From assembly GCF_052116145.1 (NCBI RefSeq), contig NZ_JBQKLQ010000008.1:62001-126000 (forward strand): a stretch of 64,000 nt of DNA. Reading direction: 5' to 3'. The DNA comes from Fundicoccus sp052116145 (GTDB lineage: Bacteria; Bacillota; Bacilli; Lactobacillales; Aerococcaceae). Of this stretch, positions 16,406 to 25,457 are shown in pieces; position 1 is the first letter of the stretch, and each line of letters opens with the position of its first letter. A model generated the notes under the pieces. That model saw nothing but the letters and a program-made list of their open reading frames with translations. It was not told where the DNA came from and did no database searches. The position numbers and the translations under genes were made by a program.

Positions 16406-17341
16406 ATGAATGAAGCTATTTTAGAAGTAAAACAATTAACGAAACGTTATGGCAAACAACTTGCCTTAAATAACTTTGACCTGACCGTCAACAAAGGAGA
16501 TATTGTCGGAATTGCTGGACGAAACGGAGCTGGTAAAACAAGTTTTTTCCGAATTGTAACCGGGCTGACTCCTGTTTATTCTGGTTCCCTCAGTTTGTTT
16601 GGCTCTTTAGATGAGAAAGGAACACAAGACAATCGTCATTTTGTTGGAACAATTATCGAATCACCTGCTTTTTTCCCGGATTTAACAGCCAAGCAGAATT
16701 TAGAATTCTACCGTATTCAACGAAACGTGAATGAAAAAGAACGCGTTCAAGAAATGTTAGAACTCGTCGATCTTGCGGATACAAATCGCAAAAAATTTAA
16801 AGAGTTTTCTTTAGGGATGAAGCAAAGATTAGCCATAGCACTGGCTTTATTACATCGCCCTCAATTACTGATTTTTGATGAGCCAACTAATGGGTTAGAT
16901 CCAACAGGTATTATCCAAGTGAGAGAGTTATTGATTAAATTGGCTAAAGAGGAAGACTTAACGATCTTGGTTTCTTCTCATATTCTGTCAGAATTAGAAC
17001 ACTTAGCCACACGTTTCGTCGTGTTAGAGCAAGGTAATAAGATTGATGAATTTACTAAAGAGGAGTTGCAGGAGAAAATCCAAAGCTTCTATGAGATTAA
17101 AGTAGATAAGCCCTTGCAAGCCATTAATTTATTACAAAACCACTTTAGCGAAGCTAAAATGGATTTAGGTAATGACCAAACGATTAGAGTTTACGAACTG
17201 AGTATACTTGCAGAAGACATGGCGGATCTTTTGATTCATAATGATTTCAAACTTTCGCATCTTGTACGTAAAACACATAACTTAGAAGAAGTCTTTCTCA
17301 ATATGATTCATGCGAAAGGAACGGTACTAAAAGATGATTAA
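16406..17341 (+). CDS. ABC transporter ATPase (BcrA-type)
   Basis: The protein is about 311 residues with Walker A GRNGAGKTS, signature SLGMKQRLAIALAL, Walker B LLIFDEPTNGLDP and an SSHILSEL switch. These are features of the CcmA/BcrA drug and peptide exporter ATPases. The ATG at 16406 is preferred over upstream in-frame ATGs because an AAAGGA site lies 8-10 bases before it. It overlaps the permease by eight bases. A TATAAT at 16236-16241 would leave a leader of roughly 160 bases, in which I see no convincing terminator. Substrate unknown; bacitracin or lantibiotic self-protection types are the nearest analogues. Confidence 0.88.
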   Translation: MNEAILEVKQLTKRYGKQLALNNFDLTVNKGDIVGIAGRNGAGKTSFFRIVTGLTPVYSGSLSLFGSLDEKGTQDNRHFVGTIIESPAFFPDLTAKQNLEFYRIQRNVNEKERVQEMLELVDLADTNRKKFKEFSLGMKQRLAIALALLHRPQLLIFDEPTNGLDPTGIIQVRELLIKLAKEEDLTILVSSHILSELEHLATRFVVLEQGNKIDEFTKEELQEKIQSFYEIKVDKPLQAINLLQNHFSEAKMDLGNDQTIRVYELSILAEDMADLLIHNDFKLSHLVRKTHNLEEVFLNMIHAKGTVLKDD

Positions 17342-18083
17342 TTTAATAAAAGCTGAATTTTACCAATTGAAGATTCGTCGTTCATCTAAAGTTTGGCTAT
17401 TGATGGCTATTTTGATGAGTGTTGCCATGGTGTTACTTCCTTATTTTCTGGGGGCAAACTTTGATTCTCAAATGATGATTCCTAGTTTTATCATCGTTAG
17501 TACCTATGCTGACTTTGCGACTGCTATGGCTCCTTATTTATTACTAGGTTTAACCATCACAGCATTTAACAATGATAATAAACATCGAACAATTGTTAAC
17601 AGCGCGAGCGTGGGCTATTCCAGACCCAGCCTATACTTTAGTAAATCAATGGTTGCTTTAGTTTTTGCTCTTGTCTTCTTATTGATATCCTTTTTATCAT
17701 TTGCCATCACGCTTCAAATTTTCTATCCAACTGACTTTCAACTGCTGTTCGATAGGATTGTTATGGATAATTTCTTAGCATATTTACCTATTTGGCTAGC
17801 CTATCTGTCATTATATATAGCTGTGTTATTTGTATCCGATGGTGCGATGCCAATGATTGTACTCATGACATCACTCGTGATGATGCCGATGATTTTAAGT
17901 TTAGGTTCCCTTGCGACCACTATCATTCGCAACATTAGACCCTATGTTCTGACTGAATTAAGACCCACGAGTAACGTTTCACTGTTTGGTGTTGAGAATG
18001 CAGGGAACTTACTCGCCATTCTTTACATTCTTAGCTTCACTTTTATTGGAATGACTTTATTTAAACGTAAAGAAATTAAATAA
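17334..18083 (+). CDS. ABC-2 type permease subunit
   Basis: The 249-residue protein has six predicted membrane helices in the ABC-2 pattern, starting with INLIKAEFYQLKIRRSSKVW, a usual N-terminus of these subunits. Together with the preceding ATPase it would form a small exporter or membrane-stress transporter. The ATG overlaps the ATPase stop (ATGATTAA). No two-component genes are adjacent, so specificity cannot be guessed. Confidence 0.85.
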   Translation: MINLIKAEFYQLKIRRSSKVWLLMAILMSVAMVLLPYFLGANFDSQMMIPSFIIVSTYADFATAMAPYLLLGLTITAFNNDNKHRTIVNSASVGYSRPSLYFSKSMVALVFALVFLLISFLSFAITLQIFYPTDFQLLFDRIVMDNFLAYLPIWLAYLSLYIAVLFVSDGAMPMIVLMTSLVMMPMILSLGSLATTIIRNIRPYVLTELRPTSNVSLFGVENAGNLLAILYILSFTFIGMTLFKRKEIK

Positions 18084-18097
18084 TAATCGCAATGAAT

Positions 18098-18128
18098 AAA
18101 AAGCCTTGAGATTTTTCTCAAGGCTTTT
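18098..18128 (+). terminator. Terminator of the ABC-2 transporter operon
   Basis: AAGCCTTGAG pairs with CTCAAGGCTT around ATTTTT, flanked by A and T runs. Confidence 0.88.
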
Positions 18129-18167
18129 GCATTTGACTGCTAAGCGTACAAACTGTTCCAAATATAA

Positions 18168-18210
18168 AACTTCCTTTACACTTTATGCCGCATAAAGTGT
18201 AAAGGAAGTT
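18168..18210. other. 43-bp perfect palindrome
   Basis: Two 21-base arms (AACTTCCTTTACACTTTATGC and its exact complement) flank one central C. It lies between converging genes, 34 bases after the GTPase stop on the minus strand, where the next bases are TTTATATTT. It could serve as the GTPase terminator, but arm length and perfection are far beyond that need. Confidence 0.92.
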
Positions 18211-18243
18211 AAATGTATCTATCAATCGCAAGATTGACTATAG

Positions 18244-19443
18244 CTATTTAATAAAGTAGTCTAACCATTCAGGCACAAAGCGGTTTTTTATTGAGTCAGG
18301 CAGAATATCCGATACAATAGCAAGTTGATCTTTCAAACTCTGATTCATCAGCTTTTGAATTTCGACTAACTTCAGATCTTGACCTGTTGCTTCAGCCATT
18401 GCAATTCGCTTTAGCACTTCGATATAACTATAAGCCAAAGTGACGGTTAACACACTAGCTGTCGCGCCGCTAATCACACCACCAGTAATTGTCCCAATAC
18501 CCGGTATGACTTTAAAAGCTGAGCTAACAAGGAATTTACCGAATAGAGTTGCCCCACCTGTTCCACCGATACCTGCAATCATACTTAATATTTGAGATTT
18601 GTCTAATGACAAACCAAAGATTGCTGTAATATGACCTAGCATTGTAATCTGCATCGGAACCAGCAAACTTGCATCTGCAATCGGGATTGGTGTAAAGCCC
18701 ACTCCAAAAGCAGACGAAATATATGTTTTAGCCCAACTCTTAGCACTGTCTTCTTTAAGTTGGATATCTATTCGTTGGGCGTTGATAAAAGCCTTATGGA
18801 CCTCAGACGGAATCACTTCAAGTGTGATATCAATCAGTTCTTGTAGACCAAACGATTGAATACTGTAACTCTTCTGTATTCGGTAATCTTTAGCTAATAC
18901 AGGGACAATTGCTTCAACCGGCAGTGCCATTGATTGCAGATACTGTTCAAAGCGCTCAGTTTCTTCCCCAATTGTTTGTGTCAAAATCAGTATGACTGGT
19001 AACTGTTGTGCAATAGCAGAAATTAATTCTATTTCATAAGATTCAATTCGTGACATATTTGCATTTAAACAATAATAAGCAAGGTGCAACTGATCGCGCT
19101 CCCCTTTAGCTTTTTCTTGTTTAATCAAAGCGGATAAACTAGTCAATACGTCATGTTGAACGTCCACATTTAACTCTAAACCTTGTGTGTCAAACAGTGT
19201 CAAAGGAATACCTTCTTTTGTCAACTTTTGTACCTCTTGTGTGATGGGCATACCAACACCTGTTTCTGCAATTTTTTCTCTAAAGAGTGCATTGATGAGG
19301 GTACTCTTACCACTCCCAGTTTTTCCGGCAATCATAATATTGATAGGCTGCATCTTGCTGAGTTCAGCATGAGACTTTGCAAGTAAGTCCTGCGCTAGCT
19401 GGGGATTCATGTTTCTTTTCTTCATCTTCGACCATAAACTCAT
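18244..19443 (-). CDS. P-loop GTPase with C-terminal DUF697-like hydrophobic domain
   Basis: The 399-residue protein has a G1 motif AGKTGSGKST at about 40-49, G3 DTQG at about 98-101, and LTQT in place of a clear G4 NKxD. The region from about 240 to 350 is glycine-rich and hydrophobic (MIAGIGGTGGATLFGKFLV), like DUF697 membrane-associated domains. Such proteins are linked to stress or membrane functions, but no firm role is known. The start has AGGAGG ten bases upstream. It is followed by a 43-bp palindrome and preceded closely by a YugP-type peptidase gene (24-base gap), so the two may be cotranscribed. Confidence 0.82.
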   Translation of the reverse strand: MSLWSKMKKRNMNPQLAQDLLAKSHAELSKMQPINIMIAGKTGSGKSTLINALFREKIAETGVGMPITQEVQKLTKEGIPLTLFDTQGLELNVDVQHDVLTSLSALIKQEKAKGERDQLHLAYYCLNANMSRIESYEIELISAIAQQLPVILILTQTIGEETERFEQYLQSMALPVEAIVPVLAKDYRIQKSYSIQSFGLQELIDITLEVIPSEVHKAFINAQRIDIQLKEDSAKSWAKTYISSAFGVGFTPIPIADASLLVPMQITMLGHITAIFGLSLDKSQILSMIAGIGGTGGATLFGKFLVSSAFKVIPGIGTITGGVISGATASVLTVTLAYSYIEVLKRIAMAEATGQDLKLVEIQKLMNQSLKDQLAIVSDILPDSIKNRFVPEWLDYFIK

Positions 19444-19467
19444 CGCAACATTCCTCCTAATAAATCT

Positions 19468-20148
19468 CTAATTTCTACGTCTGTTTGAAATTAAAATTAA
19501 ACGCAATAACTGTAAGGCTGTACTTAGTGTCGCCGCAATATAAGTAAAAGCAGCTGCATTCAAGACTTTCTTCGCACCTGGCACCTCGCTAGCAAGGATA
19601 AAGCCGCCATCTTCAAGAATCGTTAGTGCACGTTTACTTGCATCAAATTCTACTGGCAAAGTAACTAATTGAAAGACGAGTACTAAGGAAAATGCAATAA
19701 TCCCTAATGTGACAAGCCCCATCCAGCTAAGAATCAGACCGATGAAAATTAGAGGCATCGCAATCGTTGATCCAATTTGTGTCAAAGGTGCGAGAAAACT
19801 ACGTAACTTTAGATAATGATAATTTTGCGCATGTTGGACTGCGTGTCCACATTCATGAGCAGCTACTGCTACAGCAGCAATCGAATTTGAATTATACGTT
19901 GCATCTGACAAACGCAACACTTTATTTCTTGGATCATAGTGATCTGTCAAATTGCCTTGGATGTGTTCTATCGTTACATCATGGATATTACTGTGTTGTA
20001 GAATAGCCCTTGCAATATCGCGCCCTGTCATGCCATTGACTACCTCAACCGAGTCAAACTGTGCAAACGTAGACGTCACTTTGTGTTGAGCAAACATAAC
20101 AATTCCCATGCCAATTAAGACTAAAATATATGTCGAATCAAAATACAT
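19468..20148 (-). CDS. YugP-type zinc metallopeptidase (membrane)
   Basis: The 226-residue protein has an N-terminal membrane helix and the zinc motif HECGHAVQHA at about 89-98. Two or three more hydrophobic helices follow, with conserved PVEFDASKRAL near 168-178. This is the Zn_peptidase_2 family, found next to many Firmicute housekeeping genes. Its substrate is unknown, and the active site probably faces the membrane surface. A GGAGG site precedes the ATG. Confidence 0.88.
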   Translation of the reverse strand: MYFDSTYILVLIGMGIVMFAQHKVTSTFAQFDSVEVVNGMTGRDIARAILQHSNIHDVTIEHIQGNLTDHYDPRNKVLRLSDATYNSNSIAAVAVAAHECGHAVQHAQNYHYLKLRSFLAPLTQIGSTIAMPLIFIGLILSWMGLVTLGIIAFSLVLVFQLVTLPVEFDASKRALTILEDGGFILASEVPGAKKVLNAAAFTYIAATLSTALQLLRLILISNRRRN

Positions 20149-20241
20149 AACAATTCCTCCTGTGTTTATAAAATTTTAGTGGATAAAAGACATAATAAGT
20201 TTATCACGTCCTAGTCACTGCAACAATATAATAACATACTT

Positions 20242-20283
20242 AAAAAAACTGCATATGAACTAATACTCGCTCACATGCAGTTT
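20242..20283 (-). terminator. Terminator of the four-binding-protein importer operon
   Basis: On the minus strand ACTGCATGTGA pairs with TCATATGCAGT (G-T pairs allowed) and is followed by seven T residues. A second hairpin (TGAGTGAA/TTCACTCA, 20299-20326) lies between it and the ATPase stop. Confidence 0.88.
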
Positions 20284-20360
20284 ATTCATTATATTTGGTG
20301 AGTGAATTTCATTATACTTCACTCACAACTGACTTGCGTCACGCTTAAGACTGATTTTTT

Positions 20361-21167
20361 TTAAGATAAAAGCATGGCATCATTCGTAATACTTTCACCT
20401 GATTCACGTTTAAACATTTCTAATAAGTCGGTTACTGTCATATTAGCTTTTTCTTCACCTTTTACATCAAGAATAATACGTCCTTGGTGTAACATAATGG
20501 TACGATTACCATAGGTTAAAGCATCTGCCATATTATGAGTAATCATTAAAGCAGTTAATGATTGTTCTTGAATAATTTTATTTGTTAAATTGAGAACCAT
20601 TTCACTCGTTTTAGGATCTAGAGCCGCTGTATGTTCATCTAAAAGTAATAATTCTGGTTGGCGTAAAGTAGCCATTAACAATGTCAACGCTTGACGTTGG
20701 CCACCTGACAAATACATAACATCCGTTGTTAAACGGTTTTCTAGACCTAGTTCCAAGGTAGCTAAACGCTCACGCATCATTGCTTTGTCATCAGCTTTTA
20801 CACCTTTTGTCAAACCACGCTTTAAACCACGTTTGTTTGCTAAGGCCAAATTTTCTTGAATGGTTAAACGAGCTGCTGTACCCATCTTCGGATCTTGGAA
20901 GACGTGTGAGATAAGTTTAGACCGTTTGGCAGTGGAAAGTGCCGTTACATCTTGATTATCAACAATGACTGAACCTGAGTCTGGTGACAAGGCTCCTGTG
21001 ATGGTATTTAATAAAGTTGATTTCCCTGCACCGTTCCCACCAATAACTGTGACAAAGTCACCTGCATCAAGTGTCAAATTCACACCTTTTAATACATGGT
21101 TTTCATTCACTGTGCCAGCTTCAAATGTTTTATGAATATCTATTAATTCTAATCGTTTTTCTGCCAT
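20361..21167 (-). CDS. ABC importer ATPase (TrpZ/COG1101-type)
   Basis: The 268-residue ATPase has Walker A GGNGAGKST, signature LSGGQRQALTLLMA and Walker B LLLLDEHTAALDP, with the H-loop MITHNM. It belongs to the group paired with COG2984 binding proteins and COG4120 permeases (TrpXYZ of streptococci). It starts three bases after the permease stop and is the last gene of the operon. I infer uptake of aromatic amino acids from the Tyr/Phe-rich leader peptides upstream and from streptococcal TrpX. Nothing in the ATPase itself shows the substrate. Confidence 0.9.
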   Translation of the reverse strand: MAEKRLELIDIHKTFEAGTVNENHVLKGVNLTLDAGDFVTVIGGNGAGKSTLLNTITGALSPDSGSVIVDNQDVTALSTAKRSKLISHVFQDPKMGTAARLTIQENLALANKRGLKRGLTKGVKADDKAMMRERLATLELGLENRLTTDVMYLSGGQRQALTLLMATLRQPELLLLDEHTAALDPKTSEMVLNLTNKIIQEQSLTALMITHNMADALTYGNRTIMLHQGRIILDVKGEEKANMTVTDLLEMFKRESGESITNDAMLLS

Positions 21168-21169
21168 CG

Positions 21170-22108
21170 TTATCTTCTCCCTCTAGCAAGTTCTCGACGT
21201 CTTTTACTACCCGCTTGTTGTTTTTTAAACTCCGGCAAGTAAAGTACAAGCATTAAGAGAAGTGCTTGGAATAATCTTAAATCGGTCGCCTTGACACTGA
21301 TAAATGGCTGATTCAAGATGGTGTCAATAATTAGACGATAGACAAAACTTCCGAGAATCACTGTTGTTAGTCGTTTGCCTAATGATAAGTTTGGAACAAC
21401 AACTTCAGCAATAATAACTGAAGCTAAACCAATAACGATTGTACCTGTTCCCATACCTATATCAGCGAAACCATTATTCTGAGCCAGCATTGCCCCAGAT
21501 AAGCCAATTAAACCATTACCAATCATATAGCCAACAATCTTCATACGGTTCGTGTTAATACCATTTGCTTCACTCATCTTGTCATTGTCACCTGTTGCTC
21601 TTAAGGCTAAACCAATCTCTGTATGTAAGAACAAGACCAATAAACCAATGATTAACAGTAAAATAAGAAGCGTCACAATGGCAACCACTGTATTTTTATC
21701 TAAACCTGTTGCTGCTTGTAGACCTGTAAAAATTGTCGTTTTTCCAAGTAAAGCAATATTAGGACGTCCATCCATAATGTTTAGGTTGATTGAATACAAT
21801 CCTGTTAAAACTAAAATACCAGTCAATAGAGGAGGTATATTTAATTTTGTATGAATCAAACCTGCTGCGAACCCTGCGATTGACCCTGCAAAAAACGCGG
21901 CTAATGTTGCTAAAAACGGTATATATGGTGCGAGTTCTTGACTGTACTCCATTGAAATAATCGAAGCACTAACGGCTGCACCAAGCGGAAATACCCCTTC
22001 AGCTGATAAATCTGCAATGTCCAACAAACGGAAAGTAATATACACCCCGACCGCCATGACTGCCCAAAGCAAACCTTGGGTAAAACTTGATGCGATAACA
22101 TCTAACAT
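21170..22108 (-). CDS. ABC importer permease (TrpY/COG4120-type)
   Basis: The 312-residue membrane protein has eight to nine helices of the branched-chain/ribose permease type (BPD_transp_2). Features include FRLLDIADLSAEGVFPLGAA near the N-terminus and the glycine-rich GYMIGNGLIGLSGAMLAQNNG at about 190-210, where coupling to the ATPase is expected. Only one permease is present for four binding proteins. It follows the fourth binding-protein gene by 56 bases and ends two bases before the ATPase start. Confidence 0.9.
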   Translation of the reverse strand: MLDVIASSFTQGLLWAVMAVGVYITFRLLDIADLSAEGVFPLGAAVSASIISMEYSQELAPYIPFLATLAAFFAGSIAGFAAGLIHTKLNIPPLLTGILVLTGLYSINLNIMDGRPNIALLGKTTIFTGLQAATGLDKNTVVAIVTLLILLLIIGLLVLFLHTEIGLALRATGDNDKMSEANGINTNRMKIVGYMIGNGLIGLSGAMLAQNNGFADIGMGTGTIVIGLASVIIAEVVVPNLSLGKRLTTVILGSFVYRLIIDTILNQPFISVKATDLRLFQALLLMLVLYLPEFKKQQAGSKRRRELARGRR

Positions 22109-22164
22109 AATGATTTTCCTCTTTTCTAACGTGACTAATTAATCTATTTAGTTGTTTAACACAA

Positions 22165-23139
22165 CTAGTCTAATCCTACCAATGAACTTGGTTCAATTCC
22201 AATTTCTTCAGCAAATTCTTCATTCACAATCATAACAAAATTTTCACCTATTTCAACAGGCATTTCTGCAACAGTTAAGTCTTCTTCGATATAACGAATC
22301 GCCATTTCTGCTGTTTGGATACCATAATCAATATATGAATTTGAAATTGTCATTAAACCATTGGCTTTCACAACCGAATCAGAAGATCCTACAGTTGGAA
22401 CGTCGGCTTCTTTAGCCATATCTCCGACTAAAGCGATTGAGCTGTCGACAGTATTGTCCGTTACCATAAATAATACATCAATTTCCTCGAGTAGGGAACT
22501 CAATACTTGCTGAATATCATTAGTACTTGTAATAGTTCCTAAGACTGGTGTTAATTCCTTTGCTTCCATGGCTTTCGTGGCGATATCTACTTGATGTTGT
22601 GCATTCACTTCACTTGAATTATAGAGTATGCCAATCTTTTTAGCTTCTGGGAAGTTCTTGATTAGTAACTCAACATGATCTTCAATTGGCCCAAGGTTAG
22701 TGGTTCCTGTTAAGTTGCGTCCTGGTTCTTCCATTGAGTCAACCAAGCCAGCTTGTAAAGGTGCGGCGACTGCTGAAAAGAAAATTGGTTTTTGCGTTTC
22801 AACAGAAGCTAACGTTTGAGCTGCAGGCGTCGCAATCGCATAAAGAATGTCACTTTCACGGGCTAATTTTTCTGCAAGTGATTGAAGCCCAGCAATATTC
22901 CCACTGGCATTTTGAATATCCCAAACAATACGATCACCGTATTCTTCATTCATTCGATCAATGAAGCCTTGTTGCGCATCATTTAACGCTTCATGCTCTA
23001 CGTGTTGTAAAACCCCTATTTTAATCGGTGTTTCTTCTTGAGCGGACACAGTATGATTAGGCGTCGTAGCAAGCACTGATAATAAGGATAGTGATGTGGC
23101 TATTGTCGCTATTTTTTTTATTAATTTCATCTTTTGCAC
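22165..23139 (-). CDS. ABC substrate-binding protein, COG2984/TrpX family (copy 4)
   Basis: The 324-residue protein has a signal peptide ending at VSA-QE near residue 34, with no lipobox cysteine, and a two-lobed periplasmic-binding fold (PF04392). Shared family landmarks are LQHVEHEALN after the signal, AIATPAAQTLASVE, ILYNSSEVNAQHQVD, FMVTDNTVDSSIALVGDMA and VGSSDSVV. It is closest to copy 1 in the NSSEVNAQHQVDIA stretch. It is the last of four tandem paralogues and sits directly before the permease gene. Ligand inferred to be an aromatic amino acid. Confidence 0.9.
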   Translation of the reverse strand: MQKMKLIKKIATIATSLSLLSVLATTPNHTVSAQEETPIKIGVLQHVEHEALNDAQQGFIDRMNEEYGDRIVWDIQNASGNIAGLQSLAEKLARESDILYAIATPAAQTLASVETQKPIFFSAVAAPLQAGLVDSMEEPGRNLTGTTNLGPIEDHVELLIKNFPEAKKIGILYNSSEVNAQHQVDIATKAMEAKELTPVLGTITSTNDIQQVLSSLLEEIDVLFMVTDNTVDSSIALVGDMAKEADVPTVGSSDSVVKANGLMTISNSYIDYGIQTAEMAIRYIEEDLTVAEMPVEIGENFVMIVNEEFAEEIGIEPSSLVGLD

Positions 23140-23154
23140 CTCATTTCTTTCGAT

Positions 23155-24126
23155 TTATTTGATTGATTCTGGATCGATTCCAATGGCTTCCGCAAATTCT
23201 GGGTTCACCACAATATTAAATTCTTTCGCTAATTCAATTGGCATGTCACTTGCATCTAACTCTTCATCTAGCATACGAATAACCATCTCGGCTGTTTGAA
23301 TGCCGTAATCCTCATAAGAACTAGAAAGTGTCGCTAAACCATTTGTTAGCACAACCGAATCGGATGATCCAATGGTAGGAATACCTGCTTCTTTGGCAAT
23401 ATCTCCTACTAAAGCAATCGAGCTATCAATTGTATTATCCGTCACCATAAACATAGCATCGACTTTTTCAACTAGTGACGTCATATTCTGTGCAATATCA
23501 TTCGTGTTGGTCACTGTTGATATTTCTACTGTGAGACCTGCTGCTTCTAAAACTTTTGTCGCAACCTCTGCTTGAACTGTTGAATTCACTTCACTTGAGT
23601 TATAAATAATCCCTACTGTTTTAACATCAGGAAAATTTCTAACGAGTAAATCTACTTGCTCATCAATGGGTGCCATATCACTTGTTCCTGTCACATTTCG
23701 TCCAGGTTTTTCTAAAGAGTCTGCGAGTCCCGCTTCTACAGGGTCTGTTACAGCAGCAATAAAAATTGGTTTCTTTGTTTCTGCAGTTGCTAAAGCTTGT
23801 GCGGTTGGTGTGGCAATCGCAAGCAAGATATCGTTGTCGCGTGCAATTTTTTCACTCATTGATTGTAGTGTTGATTGGTCTCCATTGGCATTTTGAATGT
23901 CCCATTCAATTCGGTCTGCATAGTCCGATGCATCAAGTGTTTCAGTGAACCCTTTTAAAACTGCGTCTAACGCTTCGTGTTGAACTAATTGTAAGACGCC
24001 AACTTTAATTGGCTCATCACCTTGTGCGTTGACTGTTTGAAGCGTAGCGAATGGCGCGAGGAGTAAACTAACTGCTGCTGAAAACTTAATTGATTTGATT
24101 ACAATGTGTTTGAATTTAGATAACAT
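23155..24126 (-). CDS. ABC substrate-binding protein, COG2984/TrpX family (copy 3)
   Basis: The 323-residue paralogue has signal cleavage near VNA-QG (residue 35) and no lipobox. It shares LQLVQHEALDAV, AIATPTAQALATAETKKP, IIYNSSEVNSTVQAEVATK and FMVTDNTIDSSIALVGDIA with its neighbours. It has no promoter or leader of its own, because the gap to the preceding copy is only 23 bases, so it depends on the leader before copy 2. The difference from copies 1 and 2 at the ligand lobe (SSDSVV rather than GSNDMI or GSKDMI) pairs it with copy 4 and hints at two ligand classes. Confidence 0.9.
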   Translation of the reverse strand: MLSKFKHIVIKSIKFSAAVSLLLAPFATLQTVNAQGDEPIKVGVLQLVQHEALDAVLKGFTETLDASDYADRIEWDIQNANGDQSTLQSMSEKIARDNDILLAIATPTAQALATAETKKPIFIAAVTDPVEAGLADSLEKPGRNVTGTSDMAPIDEQVDLLVRNFPDVKTVGIIYNSSEVNSTVQAEVATKVLEAAGLTVEISTVTNTNDIAQNMTSLVEKVDAMFMVTDNTIDSSIALVGDIAKEAGIPTIGSSDSVVLTNGLATLSSSYEDYGIQTAEMVIRMLDEELDASDMPIELAKEFNIVVNPEFAEAIGIDPESIK

Positions 24127-24149
24127 ACTAATTAGCTCCTTTAAGCTGT

Positions 24150-25202
24150 TTATTCTGTTGAGTCGTCTTCTTTATCAGATTCATCTTCAGTTGTTGTTTC
24201 TTCTGTGTTGTCAGTATCTTCTGTAGCAGTTGGTGCTTGAATACTTGCTGGGTCAATACCAATTGCTTCGGCATATTCTTCATTTATTACTAATTCTAAA
24301 ACAGCTGCAGATTCAACTGGAATACTTGCAGTGTCTAAGTTGTCTTCGATTTGTCTTACTAGCATTTGAGCCGTTTGTTTACCCAGTTCATAATAATCTA
24401 AACCGTAGGTTGCTAAGCCATTTTCAACAATCATATCTTTTGAACCACCAACAATTGGTAGACCTGCTTCTTTGGCTAAGTCTCCTACTAATGGCATTGC
24501 ACTAGCAATTGTATTATCTGTTACTGTAAAGATTGCGTCGACTTCTTTTACTAAGTTACCCATTACTTGGCTGATATCATTAGTAGATGTCACTGTACCT
24601 GTGACAACTTCTTTACCTAACTCTTCTAAATAGTCTGTTGCTTTTTGAGCTTCACCTTTAGAGTTTGTCTCTCCGGAGTTATAAATGATCCCGATTTTTT
24701 CTGCATCTGGTGCAATGCTTAATAACAAGTCTACTTGTTCTTTGATTGGTCCAGCATCAATTGTTCCGGTAATGTTTTTCCCTGGTGCTTCTAAGCTTTC
24801 TACTAAACCAGCATCTACTGGATCCGTTACTGCCGAGAAATAAACCGGTAAATCTGAAACAGCGTTAGCTACTGATTGAGCAGCTGGTGTCGCAATGGCG
24901 AAGACATAATCATTGCCATTGCCTAGTGTTTCAGCCATTGATTGCAAGTTAGCATTATCAGCTCCTGCGTTTAAATAATTCAGTGTTAAGTTTTCGCCTT
25001 CAACATATCCAGCTTCTTCCAAACCATCAATGAATCCATCACGCGTTGCGTCTAACGAGTCATGTTCAACATATTGTAAGATACCTACACTAATAGCTTC
25101 TTGTGCTTGTACGACCATCGTATTGCCTAAGGGTACTACCAATGTAGCTGCAGCTAATACAGTTGCTAATGTTGACTTTAAATAACGATATGTTTTTTTC
25201 AT
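24150..25202 (-). CDS. ABC substrate-binding protein, COG2984/TrpX family (copy 2, acidic tail)
   Basis: The 350-residue paralogue has signal cleavage near VQA-QE (residue 34), no lipobox, and the family core (LQYVEHDSLDATRDGFIDGL, IIYNSGETNSKGEAQK, VTDNTIASAMPLVGDLA, GGSKDMIVENGLATYGLDYY). Unlike the others it ends in an acidic tail of about 28 residues (TEDTDNTEETTTEDESDKED). It is the first gene after its own attenuator leader (25249-25557) and promoter, so it, copies 3 and 4, the permease and the ATPase are under that control. A GGAGG site precedes the ATG. Confidence 0.9.
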   Translation of the reverse strand: MKKTYRYLKSTLATVLAAATLVVPLGNTMVVQAQEAISVGILQYVEHDSLDATRDGFIDGLEEAGYVEGENLTLNYLNAGADNANLQSMAETLGNGNDYVFAIATPAAQSVANAVSDLPVYFSAVTDPVDAGLVESLEAPGKNITGTIDAGPIKEQVDLLLSIAPDAEKIGIIYNSGETNSKGEAQKATDYLEELGKEVVTGTVTSTNDISQVMGNLVKEVDAIFTVTDNTIASAMPLVGDLAKEAGLPIVGGSKDMIVENGLATYGLDYYELGKQTAQMLVRQIEDNLDTASIPVESAAVLELVINEEYAEAIGIDPASIQAPTATEDTDNTEETTTEDESDKEDDSTE

Positions 25203-25248
25203 AGTAAATTCCTCCTGAATTTGTTTTTTATAATATTGGACAACAACG

Positions 25249-25296
25249 AAAAAAGACCTTAGTTAGATATAATTAAAATCTAACTAAGGTCTTTTT
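25249..25296 (-). terminator. Attenuator terminator of leader 1
   Basis: On the minus strand AGACCTTAGTTAGAT pairs with ATCTAACTAAGGTCT, followed by six T residues, 30-45 bases before the start of binding-protein copy 2. Because it lies between promoter and gene, it must be read through for expression. Its 5' arm and loop (25283-25272) are complementary to leader segment E. Confidence 0.9.
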
Positions 25297-25457
25297 ATAA
25301 CTGATTAATTAACCCTTGGCTAATTAAGCTAGTTTAATATTACACCCGCTTAGATTTTAATCTGTATAGATTATCTATGCGGGGCACTCTAAATCACAGC
25401 TCCTCATAGATACAAACTTTCGTTTATCGTTTGTATCTAAAAGTTCTAGACACAAAC
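25297..25457 (-). promoter_or_regulatory. Leader 1: switchable pairing segments A-E
   Basis: After the uORF stop come segments that can pair only one at a time. A is GTTTGTGTCTA (25457-25447). B is TAGATACAAAC (25439-25429). C is GTTTGTATCTA and following (25417-25400). D is CCCGCATAGATA (25383-25372). E is ATTAAAATCTAAGCGGG (25361-25345). A:B and B:C are 11-bp stems, C:D shares TATCTATG/CATAGATA, and D:E pairs CCCGC with GCGGG. E can pair over 12 bases with the terminator (25283-25272). The conserved T-box AGGGTGGTACCGCG is absent. A small extra hairpin (AATTAGCC/GGTTAATT) lies before the terminator. Confidence 0.78.
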
